A stretch of DNA of 24,092 nucleotides from assembly GCA_003864535.1 (NCBI GenBank), contig BHEQ01000009.1, forward strand, positions 1 through 24,092. The letters are read 5' to 3'. This document shows positions 23,002 to 24,092 of this stretch, in pieces. Source of the stretch: Gammaproteobacteria bacterium (GTDB taxonomy: Bacteria; Pseudomonadota; Gammaproteobacteria; Cardiobacteriales; Wohlfahrtiimonadaceae). Made by a program: the position numbers and the translations under genes. Under the pieces are notes generated by a model that ran no database searches, had not been told where the DNA came from, and saw only the letters and a program-made list of their open reading frames with translations. Positions within the stretch are counted from its first letter, which is position 1. Each line of letters begins with the position of its first letter.

Positions 23002-23985
23002 ATGACATTTAAACAATTTTTGTTAACAACCGCGACTACATGTGTATTATTTGCTTCTAGTGTTCAGGCACAGGCTGAAATTAAACTACGCTTTGGCTAT
23101 GAAACCCCAAGATCAGATACACAGCATATAACTGCTCAAAAATGGAATGATATATTAAAAGAACGAACGCAAGGAGCGCTAAGTTTACGCCTATTTCCAG
23201 ATAGTACACTTGGGAATGCTGCGGCAATGATTAGCAGTGTTCGCAGTGGCATAATTGATATTGAAATGTCTGGATCGCCTAATTTCTCAGGATTAGTACC
23301 TGAAATGAATGTGATTGATATTCCTTTTATTTTTAAAGATGAAGCACATGCCTATAAAATTCTAGATGGAGAAGTAGGTGATTTACTCCTGAAAAAACTG
23401 GAAGATCAAGGCTTAAAAGGATTAGCTTTCTGGGATGTTGGTTTTCGCTCGATCACCAATTCCAAACATTCAATTCACACTCCAGAGGATGTAAAAGGGT
23501 TAAAAATCAGAACTAATGCGAATCCAATGTATATAGAAGCATTTAAGCAACTAGGAGCAAATCCAGTCCCAATGTCTTTTTCTGAATTATATACTGCATT
23601 AGAAACAAGGACAGTAGATGCACAAGAGCATCCAATTGGTGTCGTTTGGTCTGCAAAACTTTATGAGGTTCAAAAGTATTTAAGCATGAGTAAACATGCT
23701 TATACACCTTTAATTGTAGTCATGAACAAGAAAAAGTTTGATGAATTATCACCAGAGATACAAGCCATATTAATAAGTTCAGCTAAAGAAATGGGGCAGT
23801 ATCAGCGTCAATTAAACAAGGAAAATGAAGTGATGATTATTGCAGGTCTTAAAAAAGCTGGTGTTGAAGTTATTGAGGATTTAGACCGTAGCAAATTTGA
23901 AGCGATTATTGCTCAAAAAGGGCGTGATTATTTTAAAGAGCGCTACGGTGATGAGTTAATTAAGTTAATTGATACTCAAGAATAA
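23002..23985 (+). CDS. yiaO: TRAP periplasmic 2,3-diketo-L-gulonate-binding protein (YiaO, DctP family)
   Basis: A 327-aa secreted solute-binding protein. The signal peptide spans about 1-25 (cleavage after AQA). The mature part begins EIKLRFGYETPRSDTQH and carries LFPDSTLGNAAAMISSVRSG, GLKIRTNANPM (R170, the conserved carboxylate-binding Arg of DctP proteins), and ETRTVDAQEHPIGVVWSAKLYEVQKYL (201-227). All are near-identical in E. coli YiaO. The C-terminus is a few residues shorter than in E. coli. AAAGGAAA lies about 9 nt before the ATG. The gap from yiaN is 109 nt and contains a 15-nt-period direct repeat. A palindromic repeat follows 22 nt after the stop. Confidence 0.95.
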   Translation: MTFKQFLLTTATTCVLFASSVQAQAEIKLRFGYETPRSDTQHITAQKWNDILKERTQGALSLRLFPDSTLGNAAAMISSVRSGIIDIEMSGSPNFSGLVPEMNVIDIPFIFKDEAHAYKILDGEVGDLLLKKLEDQGLKGLAFWDVGFRSITNSKHSIHTPEDVKGLKIRTNANPMYIEAFKQLGANPVPMSFSELYTALETRTVDAQEHPIGVVWSAKLYEVQKYLSMSKHAYTPLIVVMNKKKFDELSPEIQAILISSAKEMGQYQRQLNKENEVMIIAGLKKAGVEVIEDLDRSKFEAIIAQKGRDYFKERYGDELIKLIDTQE

Positions 23986-24007
23986 TTATTATAAGGGTAA
24001 CCTATTA

Positions 24008-24092
24008 GGGAATTTTTATAAATTATATTTTTCAAGGCTTGCGATATTATTAAAAGCACAGTTTACTTAGTTAAATGAGCACTAAATAATAT
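24008..24092 (+). repeat. Palindromic MITE-like element, copy 4 (cut by window edge)
   Basis: The left end GGGAATTTTTATAAATT and the whole left arm through GCGATATTATTAAAAGCACA and AGTTTACTTAGTTAAATGAGC match copy 1. The right arm would lie beyond 24092. TTA precedes the first G, as in copies 1 and 2. It lies 22 nt after yiaO, so either the operon ends here or the repeat separates yiaO from further catabolic genes. Confidence 0.78.

Noticed and set aside
1..24092. CRISPR array, tRNA or rRNA genes, prophage or integrase genes
   Set aside because: No regularly spaced repeats, no tRNA-like cloverleaf and no recombinase or phage protein were seen in the gaps or reading frames.

Overview
This window is AT-rich chromosomal DNA, almost certainly from a gammaproteobacterium. 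ClpB, MacB, NADP-isocitrate dehydrogenase, QmcA/NfeD, CinA, CobS and the YiaK/YiaM/YiaN/YiaO set all resemble enterobacterial proteins closely, but the gene order is not that of E. coli. The genus cannot be fixed from the sequence; a low-GC lineage such as Orbales or Cardiobacteriales is only a guess. A perfect 16-bp parS palindrome at 5886-5901 marks a main chromosome (or a chromosome-like replicon) and suggests an origin-proximal position.

Layout. 1-494 is the start of clpB (minus, cut by the window edge) behind a sigma32-like promoter. Three hairpins at 617-831 separate it from a secreted alkaline phosphatase (924-2606, minus) that has a possible Pho box. A macB-type ABC exporter gene without a macA partner follows (3079-5139), then a small K+ channel (5398-5823), the parS site, a HutD/Ves-family protein (5911-6519, minus, TTG start), icd (6926-8179), a qmcA/nfeD pair (8466-9875), a small lipoprotein, a minus-strand KefF-like oxidoreductase/cinA pair, two more small lipoproteins, and cobS (13284-14072).

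The right third (14130-23985) is one metabolic island. A UlaE-type pentulose-5-phosphate epimerase diverges from an apparent 8.7-kb operon that encodes a complete sugar ABC importer (ATPase, permease, binding protein), an SMP-30-family lactonase, 2,3-diketo-L-gulonate reductase (YiaK) and a complete TRAP transporter (YiaM, YiaN, YiaO). The most economical reading is uptake of L-ascorbate-derived compounds by two routes. The ABC system would bring in a lactone such as dehydroascorbate, the lactonase would open it to 2,3-diketo-L-gulonate, and the TRAP system would bring in the already opened acid. YiaK would reduce the acid, and UlaE would act after a kinase and a decarboxylase that are not in the window.

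Over this lies a family of palindromic, MITE-like repeats (full length about 110-121 bp) at 5189-5309, 9875-9942 (internally deleted), 10270-10380 (inverted) and 24008-24092 (cut by the window edge). All lie immediately 3' of genes. One copy supplies the last base of the nfeD stop codon and another supplies the stop codon of the small lipoprotein gene, so the lipoprotein gene sits between two inverted copies.
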